The notes beneath the pieces were generated by a model. That model was given only the letters and a program-made list of their open reading frames with translations, was not told the origin of the DNA and did not search any database. A DNA stretch of 64,000 bases, from assembly GCA_964632485.1 (NCBI GenBank), contig CAZWDO010000002.1, forward strand, positions 80,241 to 144,240, read 5' to 3'. This document shows positions 26,697 to 36,496 of the stretch, in pieces (positions within the stretch are counted from its first letter, which is position 1; each line of letters starts with the position of its first letter). The translations under genes and the position numbers were made by a program. Origin of the DNA: CAZWDO01 sp964632485 [NCBI: uncultured bacterium] (GTDB lineage: Bacteria; JAGOEH01).

Positions 26697-28004
26697 CTAT
26701 TTTTTTATTGTATAACCGGTACTATTTTCCAGAACCGTAAGCGCCACTTGATAACTGTAGAGATTTTGGATTAAAGTGGCTTGAGAGTTGATTAGATTGA
26801 CCTGCGCATCGAGCAGATCCAGATAACCCCCGGCGCCCAGATTGTATTTTTCTTCGGCCAATTGATATTCCTGGGTAGCGGTTGTATAGTTTAACTGGCC
26901 CACTTTGATTTTTTCCCGCGCTTCCTGTACGCTTAAAAAGGCATTCTGAATCGATTGAATCAATGATAATTTCGTTTTAGTCAGGTTTTCTTTTGCGATG
27001 GTATATTGGATTTTCTGGTTTTTAAGACTTAATTCCCGGTTAAATCCGTCAAAAATATTCCAGGAAAACGTGATGCCGTAATAGCGATTATAATCCTCGT
27101 CAAAAAATTTATCAAAGTTATCGAAGCTGGAATTACCCCATGAATGTCCGTATCCCAGATTCACCGATGGAAAATAATCGCTCCATTTACTGAGATAATT
27201 GAATTTCCTGGTTTGGCAACTGGCCTGAGAATATTTTAATAAGGGATGATTCAGTTTGGCATATTCGGTTAACGTTTCATAATCAATCATGATGAAAGAG
27301 GAATCCAGGTTGTCTGTCAGTTCGATCGCTTGATTGGGATCGCGTCCCAGAATTTCATTAAGTTTGCCGATGGCTGTGCGGTATTCCTTATCGTTGGAAA
27401 TTGAATCGAGCAACGCTTTACCCAGCAGGCCTTTTTGTTTAATAACGTCTATCTGGGAAATAATCCCCAGGTCGAACATTTTCTGGATTTTATCCAGTTG
27501 TTTCTGAGTGCGGCCGATGTTCTCCGTCGCTGCTTCTAAAAGCTTGCGATAGGCCAGGGCGTTATAGTAACGGGTTTTAATATTGAGTACTAAATCCAGT
27601 TCAGCTTGTTGTTCACTGAATTTCAGCGCATTGTAGTAAGCTTTTTGCGAACGTACCTGGAAAAAAGTTGAGAGATCAAAAAGCGTCATGCCGCCGCCAA
27701 TACGGCCGGAGTAGTAATCATAGGGATCCTGCTTATAAGGGTTTCCGAACTCATCGGTCAATCGGCTGGAGGGTCCGTTCATTTGATGGGAAAAGGAAAA
27801 AGAAGAATTCAAAGAGGGAATGAATGGTGAGTAACTATTAAGATAGGAGTTTTTTGCTGAACGCGTTTCCAGGTGGCTGATACGGTAATCGGGGTTGTTT
27901 TCTTTACCGATTCGTAAGCTTTGTTCCATGGAAAGAGGTTCGGCCAATAATGTTAGAGAAGTAAAAAAGAATATTAACATCATGGAGACGTTACGCACAG
28001 GCAC
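26697..28004 (-). CDS. TolC-family outer-membrane protein (orphan)
   Basis: The 435-residue protein has a signal peptide (about 1-21, ending LTLLAEP) and two OEP domains: SMEQSLRIGKENNPDYRIS at the start and QLAEEKYNLGAGGYLDLLDAQ near 400. It is an outer-membrane channel or adhesin-type TolC homologue. Unlike the channel at 14903-16204 it has no adaptor or pump gene beside it, so it may serve pumps or secretion systems encoded elsewhere. Confidence 0.9.
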   Translation of the reverse strand: MPVRNVSMMLIFFFTSLTLLAEPLSMEQSLRIGKENNPDYRISHLETRSAKNSYLNSYSPFIPSLNSSFSFSHQMNGPSSRLTDEFGNPYKQDPYDYYSGRIGGGMTLFDLSTFFQVRSQKAYYNALKFSEQQAELDLVLNIKTRYYNALAYRKLLEAATENIGRTQKQLDKIQKMFDLGIISQIDVIKQKGLLGKALLDSISNDKEYRTAIGKLNEILGRDPNQAIELTDNLDSSFIMIDYETLTEYAKLNHPLLKYSQASCQTRKFNYLSKWSDYFPSVNLGYGHSWGNSSFDNFDKFFDEDYNRYYGITFSWNIFDGFNRELSLKNQKIQYTIAKENLTKTKLSLIQSIQNAFLSVQEAREKIKVGQLNYTTATQEYQLAEEKYNLGAGGYLDLLDAQVNLINSQATLIQNLYSYQVALTVLENSTGYTIKK

Positions 28005-28113
28005 CTTCCTTTCAGTTTGGTATGTTTTTTTAACGTTGCTTTTCTTAATATACGAATTTTTTTTTTAAATGTTTAACCTTTTTTTATTTTTTTATTTTGA
28101 GTTAAAACATGGC

Positions 28114-28142
28114 TTGACTTTAAGTGAAAAAATTATTAATAT
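28114..28142 (+). promoter_or_regulatory. Promoter of the phosphofructokinase gene
   Basis: TTGACT (28114-28119), a 17-base spacer and TAATAT (28137-28142), about 33 bases before the ATG at 28182. Confidence 0.7.
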
Positions 28143-28181
28143 AATATTTCATGGAAACTAAACCAAAAAGGAGTTGATGAC

Positions 28182-29459
28182 ATGAGTTCTTTAAAACAGA
28201 ATACGTTAGCCATCCTGGTCGGAGGCGGCCCTGCTCCGGGGATTAATAGCGTGATTAGCGCCGTTACAATCGAAGCCAAAAAGAATGGTTGGGAAGTATA
28301 TGGTATTTTCGATGGTTTTGCCCATCTGGCCGAAGGCGAAAAGAAAATTACGCCATTGACGATTGATATGGTCAGTCGCATTCATCTGGACGGCGGTAGT
28401 ATTTTACGGACTTCCCGCGTTAATCCGACCAAAAATGATCGTCACCTCCATAATGTCGTCAATACCCTGATCGATATGGGAGTAACCCATTTAGTAACGA
28501 TAGGCGGCGATGATACGGCGTATTCATCATTGCGCGTGGCGGAATATGCCCGGGAAAAACTGGGTATCCAAATCGATGTGGTTCATGTTCCCAAGACGAT
28601 TGACAATGATTTACCACTGCCGGAAGGAATTCCCACTTTTGGATTTGAAACGGCCCGCTCACTGGGGGCGAGTATCGTTACTAATCTGATGGAAGATGCC
28701 AAAACCACGGGTCGCTGGTTTTTTGTAGTGGCTATGGGTCGCCAGGCCGGTTATTTGGCATTGGGTATCGGCAAAAGCGCCGGCGCTACGATTACAGTTA
28801 TTCCCGAAGAATTTTGCGAAGAATCGGTTCCCTTAAAGAAAGTTATTGATATTCTGGTCGGATCGATTATCAAACGATTGTCCCACAACCGGAATTATGG
28901 AGTTGCCGTAATGGCTGAAGGCCTGATCGAGAAAATCTGTAAGGAAGATATTTATGCGCTGGATCATGTGGAACGCGATGCCCATGGTCATATCCGCTAT
29001 GCGGAGATCAATTTTTCCGACATTATCAAACGGGAAGTAGCTAAAGAATTGAAGAATTTGGGTATTAAAATGACCATTGTCGATAAAGAGATCGGCTATG
29101 AAGTCCGTTGCGCGCCCCCTTGCGCGTTTGATGTGGAATATACCCGGAATTTGGGATTTGCTGCATTTGAATTCCTGAAAAATGGCGGCAGTAACGCCCT
29201 CATTTCCATCCAGAACGATCAGGTAGTGCCCTTAAAATTCGAAGATATTCAGGACCCGGTTACCCAGCGGACCGCCGTTCGACGGGTTAATATTAAATCC
29301 ATCCAATATCGTATTGCCCGGCAGTATATGATACGGATAGAAAAAAATGACCTGGAATCATCGATCCAACTGGATAAAATGGCCCTGATTGTCAATATGA
29401 GTCCTGAACTGTTTGCCGAGCGGTTTCATTATTTAATTGAAGATTGCAAATGTAGTTGA
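28182..29459 (+). CDS. 6-phosphofructokinase, pyrophosphate-type active site
   Basis: The 425-residue PFKA-superfamily enzyme phosphorylates fructose 6-phosphate to the 1,6-bisphosphate in glycolysis. VGGGPAPGINSVI is the phosphate loop. The donor site reads IGGDDT (about 107-112) where ATP-type enzymes have GGDG. The catalytic segment is VPKTIDND (about 136-143) with Lys where ATP enzymes have Gly. Both substitutions are diagnostic for pyrophosphate use, which would make the step reversible. MGRQAGYLA is the sugar-phosphate site. AAAGGAG precedes the ATG. It is a single gene, convergent with mrp, with a shared terminator. Confidence 0.85.
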   Translation: MSSLKQNTLAILVGGGPAPGINSVISAVTIEAKKNGWEVYGIFDGFAHLAEGEKKITPLTIDMVSRIHLDGGSILRTSRVNPTKNDRHLHNVVNTLIDMGVTHLVTIGGDDTAYSSLRVAEYAREKLGIQIDVVHVPKTIDNDLPLPEGIPTFGFETARSLGASIVTNLMEDAKTTGRWFFVVAMGRQAGYLALGIGKSAGATITVIPEEFCEESVPLKKVIDILVGSIIKRLSHNRNYGVAVMAEGLIEKICKEDIYALDHVERDAHGHIRYAEINFSDIIKREVAKELKNLGIKMTIVDKEIGYEVRCAPPCAFDVEYTRNLGFAAFEFLKNGGSNALISIQNDQVVPLKFEDIQDPVTQRTAVRRVNIKSIQYRIARQYMIRIEKNDLESSIQLDKMALIVNMSPELFAERFHYLIEDCKCS

Positions 29460-29490
29460 ATATTATCAATAATAATGTATGTTGAAAAAA

Positions 29491-29514
29491 GCGCGGTGAA
29501 AACCGCGCTTTTTT
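29491..29514. terminator. Bidirectional terminator between convergent genes
   Basis: GCGCGGT (29491-29497), loop GAAA and ACCGCGC (29502-29508), with T6 on the right and A6 on the left. It can stop transcripts from both the phosphofructokinase gene and mrp. Confidence 0.85.
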
Positions 29515-29518
29515 ATTT

Positions 29519-30352
29519 TTATTCGCCGGGTGTGGAATCGCTGAGTTGGAGGATAGGATCGACGATTTTTTGAAATTCCCGGGCCGTAGCGGTTTGGGAA
29601 TAGAAATAGACGAAAATTTTACCTTCATCGGCGGCTTCGACCATCAGCGGGTCAATGGGCAGTTTGCCAAGAAAGGGGATATTCAGCTCCTGCGCCATTT
29701 TTTCGCCGCCTCCATTTTTAAAAATATCGATCGTTTTCTGACAATGGGGACAGACGAAACCGCTCATGTTTTCCACGATTCCCAAAATTGGCAGGTTCAA
29801 GCGGTTACAAAATGTAATGCTTTTGCGCACATCGATCAGAGAAAGCGATTGTGGAGTTGTTACAATTATAGCTCCGTCAGCCTTGCCAAGAATTTGAATG
29901 ATTGAGAGCGGTTCATCGCCGGTTCCGGGAGGAGAATCAATAATCAGATAATCCAGTTCGCCCCAGTTAACATCTTTTATGAACTGTTTAATCGCGGTGT
30001 ATTTCATGGGTCCACGCCAGATAACCGCATCGTCGGCATGATTGAGCATAAAACCGATGGATAGTACTTTTAGATTACCGATTTCCAACGGGATTAATAA
30101 ATTATTCTCTGAGGTCAGCGTCTTGCCTTCTAAACCCAGAATTTTAGGAATTGAGGGTCCGTGAATATCAATATCCAGCAGACCGACTTTTTTGCCAGCT
30201 AAAGCCAGACTGGTGGCTAGATTGGCGGCCACGCTGCTTTTCCCTACACCCCCTTTGCCTGACATAACGACGATTTTGTGTTTGATTTTGAACAAGCGTT
30301 CCTGTATCTCCATCTCTTCCAGCAACGCATCCGAATGATTGGCTGTGTCCAT
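29519..30352 (-). CDS. mrp: Mrp/NBP35-family iron-sulfur cluster carrier ATPase
   Basis: The 277-residue P-loop ATPase has the deviant Walker A VMSGKGGVGKSSVAANLAT (about 30-48), LLDIDIHGPSIPKILG, the Walker B-like LDYLIIDSPPGTGDEPLS and the cluster-binding CPHC in GFVCPHCQKTIDIF (about 200). It holds and delivers [4Fe-4S] clusters as a dimer. The N-terminal DUF59 (MIP18) domain found in many Mrp proteins is missing, so it is the short ApbC form. It has its own promoter at 30542-30570. Confidence 0.95.
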   Translation of the reverse strand: MDTANHSDALLEEMEIQERLFKIKHKIVVMSGKGGVGKSSVAANLATSLALAGKKVGLLDIDIHGPSIPKILGLEGKTLTSENNLLIPLEIGNLKVLSIGFMLNHADDAVIWRGPMKYTAIKQFIKDVNWGELDYLIIDSPPGTGDEPLSIIQILGKADGAIIVTTPQSLSLIDVRKSITFCNRLNLPILGIVENMSGFVCPHCQKTIDIFKNGGGEKMAQELNIPFLGKLPIDPLMVEAADEGKIFVYFYSQTATAREFQKIVDPILQLSDSTPGE

Positions 30353-30541
30353 AGTTTCTCCCAGTATAAAGAGTTAAAGTGAATCCAATTGAAGGCAGGA
30401 ATAACAGATATCCAAGACAGTGAAGCGCTTCTGCCTGCAAATTGAAAGGAGAGTCTGCCCTTAACTACATATTAAAAATCGTTATTAACGACCAATACGA
30501 ACCCATGTTGTAGTTCTGGACAGGCTCCGATTTGAGGTTTT

Positions 30542-30570
30542 ATATTAATCAAAAAAAAAGCGTCTGTCAA
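30542..30570 (-). promoter_or_regulatory. Promoter of mrp
   Basis: On the minus strand TTGACA (30565-30570), a 17-base spacer and TAATAT (30542-30547). The leader before the ATG at 30352 is about 180 bases long. Confidence 0.65.
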
Positions 30571-30587
30571 GCGTAAAAATATTTTTC

Positions 30588-30616
30588 TTGACAAGCCCCG
30601 AAAATATTCGTAATTT
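30588..30616 (+). promoter_or_regulatory. Promoter of the FG-GAP/DUF401 operon
   Basis: TTGACA (30588-30593), a 17-base spacer and TAATTT (30611-30616), about 110 bases before the ATG at 30726, which carries a strong GAAGGAGG site. Confidence 0.6.
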
Positions 30617-30725
30617 TTAATGAACCTGAGAAGAAAAGTACGCGCCAGAAAAGTGCGCGCACCGGAGAATAATTATAAAATGACCGCGCTAACCCCCTTG
30701 TACGGGGATAAAAGAAGGAGGCCCT

Positions 30726-33700
30726 ATGCGTCTTTTATATAAAATCGCACTCGGAGTGATTCTGACAGGAAATATTGTATTCGCTCAGTTGTTTCAGTTT
30801 CAACTTCAATCCACTGTTCCGGGGTATATCCAACCAATCATGGCTCTGGGTGATATTGACGAGGATGGCGCGTTTGAAATTTTTCTGAGTGGCCAGACTG
30901 AGGATTGTCAATGGAAGGCTGGGATATATAAGTATCAAAATGGATATTTGCAGACGTTAGACGAAACGTTTGAGCCCCTGGTCCAGGGATCGGCATTGTT
31001 TTTTGATGATGACCATGATGGAGATTTAGACCTTTTATATAATGGGCTTGATGCTGTCGGCTCCATTCACGCTTTTTACTACCGGCGAGCTTCGGGAAGT
31101 TGGACGCAAACCACTCGCGATGAGTTTCCTGCGCTTTTTAATGGCGAGCTGACACTTTTTGATTATAACAAAGATGGGTGGAGCGACTTGATCGCTACGG
31201 GAATAAACATGTATGACGGTTATGAAAGCCGGTTACTGCTTCACCATGGAGCCGGGTTTGAAACCCGGGACCTTAAGCTTCCCAATCTGATAAATACCCA
31301 CACAGTCGCTCTCGATTATAATCTCGATGGAGGAGAAGATATCCTGATTACCGGCGAGGCGTCCAATAGTACACGGGTCGCTCAATTGCTGCAAAATTAT
31401 GAACGAGGGGAGTTGTTCAATAAAGATAACCGTTTTATTGATATAAGTACTCAATTTGTTGATTTAATTGCGGTGGACCTCGATCAGGATGGCGATGAGG
31501 ATCTGATTTTTTCAGGCTGGGATGCCAATGAATTAGCAGTAACCGCTATTTTTTATAACCGCCCCACAGGTTATATCAATACGAATTATAGTGTTATTAC
31601 CGGATTGGCAGGAACTCTGACCACAGGTGATTTTAACCTGGATGGCCGTATTGACTTTGTTGTATCGGGTTTTAACGATCAACGCCAATGGCTGACCGAG
31701 ATATGGTTACAGGATAGCGATATTCATTTTATACGCCAAAACGAAAATTTCCCCGGGATACAATTGACAACGTTGATGAGCGGTCAGTTAGATAGTGACG
31801 GTAAACCGGATTTGATGATTCTTGGGTTTGATTCGCTCAATGTCGCCCAGGTTTGGACGGGATTAAACCAAACTATTAAAAGCAATTCTCCGCCCGTGGC
31901 GATTGAAATCCCGGCTGATCCCCGGATATCCTATCGTTCCATTGAATTTTATAATCCACGCGCCAGCGACGACTGGAGCGATACCCTCACCATCCGCGTC
32001 CAGCATCGGTTGGGCACCTTTAGTAACCCCGATTCATTGATGACCCGGGCGCTGCCGGAACCGCTCCCGATAGCGATTACATCTTATCCCGTTTTAATCC
32101 AGAATATATCCCTTAGACCCGGTCATTATATCCATCAATACCGGGTTTTTGATAATAGCGGGATTTTTTCAGACTGGAGCGCTGTCGATACCATCAGGGT
32201 TGAAGCGATGATTCCCGCCGGAACGGAATTTTCGGGCCAATATAAAGGGAATGTTGAGAGCGCTGATTTGAATGGCGACGGCAAACCGGATCTGATTGTT
32301 AATGGTTTTACTCAGTCGGGCCTTGCTCAGCTTAATATTTATTTAAACCAGCAAAATGAATACGAGGAAATGCCGGATTGGAGCCTGCCCGGTACAGGAT
32401 ACAGCGGTCTGGCGGTTTTCGATTTCAACGGCGATGAACGGCTGGATATCCTCGTCACCGGCGCCGTAATTTCTCAACAAAACAGCGATACGGGTATGAC
32501 CCGGATCTATCTGAATGAGGGTCAAAATTTTTCGTCATTGGTCCCGCTTATAGTTGCCGGTGATTCTACGTATGATAAATTTCCCTGTTTAATTGAAAGC
32601 GATGTAGCGATTGCTTATTTAGATGATGATATTTATCCGGAGATCATCCTCATGGGCAGGCAAAAACGTTTTACCCAGGAATTGTATATTCCGGTTATCT
32701 ATATTTATTCGTATATGGGAAATAATCGTTTTGAGAGATGGAACATGGAATTGCCCGGTTTTTTTTACGGTTCGTTGGCGGTGGGGGATTTGAATGGCGA
32801 TCGCCGAAATGATTTGATTTTTAATGGGTTTACTCCAAGCCAGTCAAGTAGTGCCGCTTATCCCCGCACGAAAGTATATCTTCAGGAAGAGAACCGGCAA
32901 TGGCAGGAAGTAGTTAATCAGAATTGGCTGGATCCGCTGAATTTCCAATTAAGCAGCATTAAGCTTTTCGATTTCGATCTGGATGATGATTTGGATATTT
33001 TTGTTACGGGAGCGGATGATCAATTTCAGGGGTATTCATATTTGTTGCGCAATGAATATCCCAGTTTTGTGTTGCAGCAAACCCTCCCGGGGGTTTTTGC
33101 CGGTGACGTTTCGGTGATCGATTATGACCTGAACGGGTATCCGGATTTGGCGCTGACCGGGTACGATGGGCAGTCGGCTAAAGGGTATGCAGCGGTTTTT
33201 CATCACACGGGTACGGAATGGGAGGAGATTACCAATCTGACTTTGCCCCCGGTATTCTGGTCCTCCATTAAATGGCTCGATTTTGACGGTGATTCATGCT
33301 CTGATCTGGTTGTAAGCGGTGTCGACATACAGGATCAAATCCATGAGCAACTTTTCAAAAATGCGCTTTTCAGCGATGATCGGGAGCTAACGCCTCCCCA
33401 ACCTCCTACTCAGCTAAATCTACAAATCAGCCGGGATTCCGTCCGGTTCAGTTGGACCCCGGGCTGGGACCAGACATCGGGTCAAACTTCCGGATTGAAT
33501 TATAGACTAACGGTTTTTGATGCGGCCAATCATACCATTTATCAAACATTAACGCCACTGCAGGGCGCTGATAGTCTGATGGTTCAGGGTTGGCCGGGAG
33601 GTAGCTACCGGGTCGATATTACCGCGGTCAACAGCGCCGCTTTGCGTTCGCTTCCTCTATCCCAATCATTTTATATCGATATAGAAGCGCCGGTTTACAC

Positions 33701-35003
33701 CTCTGGGAATCTTCCTGTCTTATTGGGAATTGGCGAATTCAGCGCTGTTTTGAATTTTCAGGATGTATCGGATCTGGATTCTTCCAATGCGCCGTTTTTT
33801 TATCTGACTAATAGTACCGGAGATACAGTAGATTTGGAAGTTGCCGCGATTCAATCCTCCTATGTGGTAATTAATGGAACCGTGTCTGCGGATTTGCCGG
33901 ATGGCGAATATACACTTTACCTTCAAGGCCTGGGAGATACCCGGCACAATTCTATCGTTGAGCCCCAGGCGTTGCAAACTGTTCAGATCGACACCCGCAG
34001 GGGGAAGATTTTAAGTTATTATCCGGTTCATCAACAATCGCAAGTCTCCACCTTGACGCAAATTCGGTTGACGATCGATCGCCTGATTGATGTTGAAACC
34101 GTTAATTCGCAAACCCTGGTTTTACTGGATGCCCAAAATCAGTCGGTGAATAGCGATTATTATGTGACCTGGCAGGATACTTCTTCCATTATCACACTAA
34201 TCCCCTCGAATCGCCTCGAGAACGATTGCGATTATCTATCGCAAATTAGCGAAAATATTCGTGATACTCTGGGCAATCCGTTAGCGCAAACTACGATTAT
34301 TCAGTTTCATACCAATAGCCTGGTTCAACCCTCGATGGGTTTGACAATTTTTGCCGCTGATTCTTCATATTCATTATATATCCCTCCTTTCGCCATCAAC
34401 CAGGAAACCGAAATCAGCTTCAGCGAACTGAGTGATGCGCCAACCGATGCGCGTTTGAGCTGGCTGGTTGTGCCCTTTGAAATTAATCCCTCCCTGCAAT
34501 TGGAAAATACGGGAGTTTTGACCTTTTTTCCGGAAAAAATCAACAATATCCAGGACCAATCCTCGCTCTTCCACTATGACAGCGCCACAAGCGCCTGGCA
34601 ACAGGTGGGTGGCAAGATGAATTCCAGTCGTTTCTCCGTACCACTGCAGGAAACCGGTATCTATGGACTGGCTAATACTACTTCTGCTGATTTTGATGTT
34701 ACCGACGGCGAAACTTTGGTTGTCAATCCCCGCGTCTTTAATGCGGCAATGGCGGGTCAAATCCCGCTGACAATTTCTTTTAACCTGGAAGAGGATGCTG
34801 CAGTGACTATTAAACTCTATGAAGTATCGGGACGGCTGGCGCGCCGGGTGATCGACCAGGTTTCCTATCCCCGCGGTAATCATTCGGTCTCCTGGGATGG
34901 ACGTACCAGTGAAGGCGATCGGGCGAAAGACGGCCTCTATATTGTTACTGTTCAAATCGGCAACCAATTGAAAAAAGAAACTTTGGTCATTGTGAACCCC
35001 TAA
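30726..35003 (+). CDS. Large secreted FG-GAP/VCBS-repeat protein with Ig-like and type IX sorting domains
   Basis: The 1425-residue protein has a signal peptide (about 1-20, ending IVFAQ). Two runs of FG-GAP/VCBS propeller blades follow, about 40-390 and 515-890. Their calcium-type loops repeat DxDxDGxxD, such as DIDEDGAFE, DYNKDGWSD, DLDQDGDED and DLNGDGKPD. A fibronectin-like segment comes at about 895-990 and a bacterial Ig-like domain at about 1095-1200 (LDAQNQSVNSDYYVTW). The FlgD-like C-terminal sorting domain (VSWDGRTSEGDRAKDGLYIV) ends in VNP. It is likely exported by a type IX system as a calcium-stabilised adhesin or binding protein. First gene of a three-gene operon. Confidence 0.85.
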   Translation: MRLLYKIALGVILTGNIVFAQLFQFQLQSTVPGYIQPIMALGDIDEDGAFEIFLSGQTEDCQWKAGIYKYQNGYLQTLDETFEPLVQGSALFFDDDHDGDLDLLYNGLDAVGSIHAFYYRRASGSWTQTTRDEFPALFNGELTLFDYNKDGWSDLIATGINMYDGYESRLLLHHGAGFETRDLKLPNLINTHTVALDYNLDGGEDILITGEASNSTRVAQLLQNYERGELFNKDNRFIDISTQFVDLIAVDLDQDGDEDLIFSGWDANELAVTAIFYNRPTGYINTNYSVITGLAGTLTTGDFNLDGRIDFVVSGFNDQRQWLTEIWLQDSDIHFIRQNENFPGIQLTTLMSGQLDSDGKPDLMILGFDSLNVAQVWTGLNQTIKSNSPPVAIEIPADPRISYRSIEFYNPRASDDWSDTLTIRVQHRLGTFSNPDSLMTRALPEPLPIAITSYPVLIQNISLRPGHYIHQYRVFDNSGIFSDWSAVDTIRVEAMIPAGTEFSGQYKGNVESADLNGDGKPDLIVNGFTQSGLAQLNIYLNQQNEYEEMPDWSLPGTGYSGLAVFDFNGDERLDILVTGAVISQQNSDTGMTRIYLNEGQNFSSLVPLIVAGDSTYDKFPCLIESDVAIAYLDDDIYPEIILMGRQKRFTQELYIPVIYIYSYMGNNRFERWNMELPGFFYGSLAVGDLNGDRRNDLIFNGFTPSQSSSAAYPRTKVYLQEENRQWQEVVNQNWLDPLNFQLSSIKLFDFDLDDDLDIFVTGADDQFQGYSYLLRNEYPSFVLQQTLPGVFAGDVSVIDYDLNGYPDLALTGYDGQSAKGYAAVFHHTGTEWEEITNLTLPPVFWSSIKWLDFDGDSCSDLVVSGVDIQDQIHEQLFKNALFSDDRELTPPQPPTQLNLQISRDSVRFSWTPGWDQTSGQTSGLNYRLTVFDAANHTIYQTLTPLQGADSLMVQGWPGGSYRVDITAVNSAALRSLPLSQSFYIDIEAPVYTSGNLPVLLGIGEFSAVLNFQDVSDLDSSNAPFFYLTNSTGDTVDLEVAAIQSSYVVINGTVSADLPDGEYTLYLQGLGDTRHNSIVEPQALQTVQIDTRRGKILSYYPVHQQSQVSTLTQIRLTIDRLIDVETVNSQTLVLLDAQNQSVNSDYYVTWQDTSSIITLIPSNRLENDCDYLSQISENIRDTLGNPLAQTTIIQFHTNSLVQPSMGLTIFAADSSYSLYIPPFAINQETEISFSELSDAPTDARLSWLVVPFEINPSLQLENTGVLTFFPEKINNIQDQSSLFHYDSATSAWQQVGGKMNSSRFSVPLQETGIYGLANTTSADFDVTDGETLVVNPRVFNAAMAGQIPLTISFNLEEDAAVTIKLYEVSGRLARRVIDQVSYPRGNHSVSWDGRTSEGDRAKDGLYIVTVQIGNQLKKETLVIVNP

Positions 35004-35017
35004 ACGAGGAGACGAAT

Positions 35018-36481
35018 ATGCAGCGCTACTTTTGGTTAATTTTCTTTTTTTATTATACAGTTTGCTATGCTCAATTTATTGATATCAGCCAGAGAACCCC
35101 TTTTTGTCAATATGATTATAATACGACCGGCGTCAGTTGGAATAAAATTGATTGCAGTGTAAGTTGTCAGGTTTATCGACCTGATGTGGTGATCGCTACT
35201 TCAGAGGGAACAAATCCGGATATCAAGGTTTATCTGAATCTTACAAATCTGCCCGGTAGCGGCGATTCTTTGAGATTTTATTATATCGGCGATAAAATGC
35301 GCCCTCAGGGCACAAATATCCAGATTCAGACCGGAACAATCTGGAACCCTGTATTGCTTAATTTTGATAATAAAAGCTCACTGGATTTTTTTTACAACCA
35401 TGCTTTGGGACGGGTATTCGGTTACTCCACATCTTTTACAGGTTCTATTTACCTTGTGTCAACTCAAACCTATTTCCCCGGCCAGTTCAATACCGTTGTT
35501 AATTGTTTTACAATTAATGATTTTGATAATGATAATCAGGCGGATATAATTGTTGGATTCCGTTATAATTTACATCAATATTATAAAAGCGCGAAACCGG
35601 GGAGCGCTCCTCTTAATATTTTTCAAGACCGCAAACTTTGCAATCAGATAATTATCCTGGATGTCAATAATGATCAATGGCAGGATCTATATTTTGTTAA
35701 TGAAGGACAACCCAATACCTGCTATATCAATCAGGGGGATTTACAATTTACCGAATCGGCTTGCGAACTGGGTATCGATGATCCCGGTATTTCTAAAAGC
35801 GCGGTAACCGCAGATTTCAACCGCGATGGCTGGGTGGATATCTTCGTGGCGAATTACGGGCGATCGCGCTTGTACATCAACCAGGGCGGCTTAGGATTCA
35901 ACGATGAGACCGAGGACTGGGGCCTTACCGAGGAGGGCACAGCCAATGCTGCCACAGTCGGTGATTATGATCGCGATGGATTTATCGATCTCTTTATCGC
36001 GCGCGGCACGCATCAGCAACCTATGGCTAATCTTCTTTATCACAATCGCCAGGGAAGCGGCTTCGAGGCGGTCACCGCGTCGGTGGTTACTCAACCGGTC
36101 GCCTTCAGTACCTGCGCGGCGTTTGCCGATTATAACGAAGACGGTGGACTTGATCTCTACGTAGGCAACTACGGACCCGATGAATTTTATCAGAACAGCG
36201 ACAACCTGACACCCTCCATCAAAGTCGTATTTAAAGGTGATCAAATCGGTGGGAATAATGTTTACGCTTTCCAGGCGGTATTGCGCTTAGAGACGCTGAG
36301 CGGCGATATCGTAGGCTATCGCCAGATCACCGCCGGCGCCGAACCCACTAATCAGACCATTTTCGGCGGCGTTGTTGCGGGGCAGGATTATCGTTTGAAA
36401 CTGTTTCATCCCCGGCTTACTGCTCCCTACGAACAAACCGTTTCTTCGGGCGCTACCCATACAATTAGCAATATCTATTAG
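35018..36481 (+). CDS. Secreted FG-GAP/VCBS-repeat protein
   Basis: The 487-residue protein has a signal peptide (about 1-19, ending VCYAQ). Propeller blades follow with FDNDNQAD, DVNNDQWQD, DFNRDGWVD, DYDRDGFID and DYNEDGGLD loops, and the C-terminal part (about 385-487) is beta-sandwich-like, as in ASPIC/UnbV-type repeat proteins. It has no type IX sorting domain, unlike the larger partner 14 bases upstream. An ACGAGGAGACG ribosome binding site precedes the ATG. It is probably secreted or periplasmic and may form a complex with the preceding protein. Function unknown. Confidence 0.8.
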   Translation: MQRYFWLIFFFYYTVCYAQFIDISQRTPFCQYDYNTTGVSWNKIDCSVSCQVYRPDVVIATSEGTNPDIKVYLNLTNLPGSGDSLRFYYIGDKMRPQGTNIQIQTGTIWNPVLLNFDNKSSLDFFYNHALGRVFGYSTSFTGSIYLVSTQTYFPGQFNTVVNCFTINDFDNDNQADIIVGFRYNLHQYYKSAKPGSAPLNIFQDRKLCNQIIILDVNNDQWQDLYFVNEGQPNTCYINQGDLQFTESACELGIDDPGISKSAVTADFNRDGWVDIFVANYGRSRLYINQGGLGFNDETEDWGLTEEGTANAATVGDYDRDGFIDLFIARGTHQQPMANLLYHNRQGSGFEAVTASVVTQPVAFSTCAAFADYNEDGGLDLYVGNYGPDEFYQNSDNLTPSIKVVFKGDQIGGNNVYAFQAVLRLETLSGDIVGYRQITAGAEPTNQTIFGGVVAGQDYRLKLFHPRLTAPYEQTVSSGATHTISNIY

Positions 36482-36496
36482 AATTGACGGATAAAT

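Larger units (their letters stand above)
30353..30725. other. Divergent intergenic region with two promoters
   Basis: A 373-base gap between mrp and the FG-GAP operon. It holds one sigma70-type promoter in each direction, annotated separately and 17 bases apart. Right of them is the near-repeat GTACGCGCCAGAAAAGTGCGCGC (about 30640), which lies in the leader of the secreted-protein operon. Confidence 0.5.
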
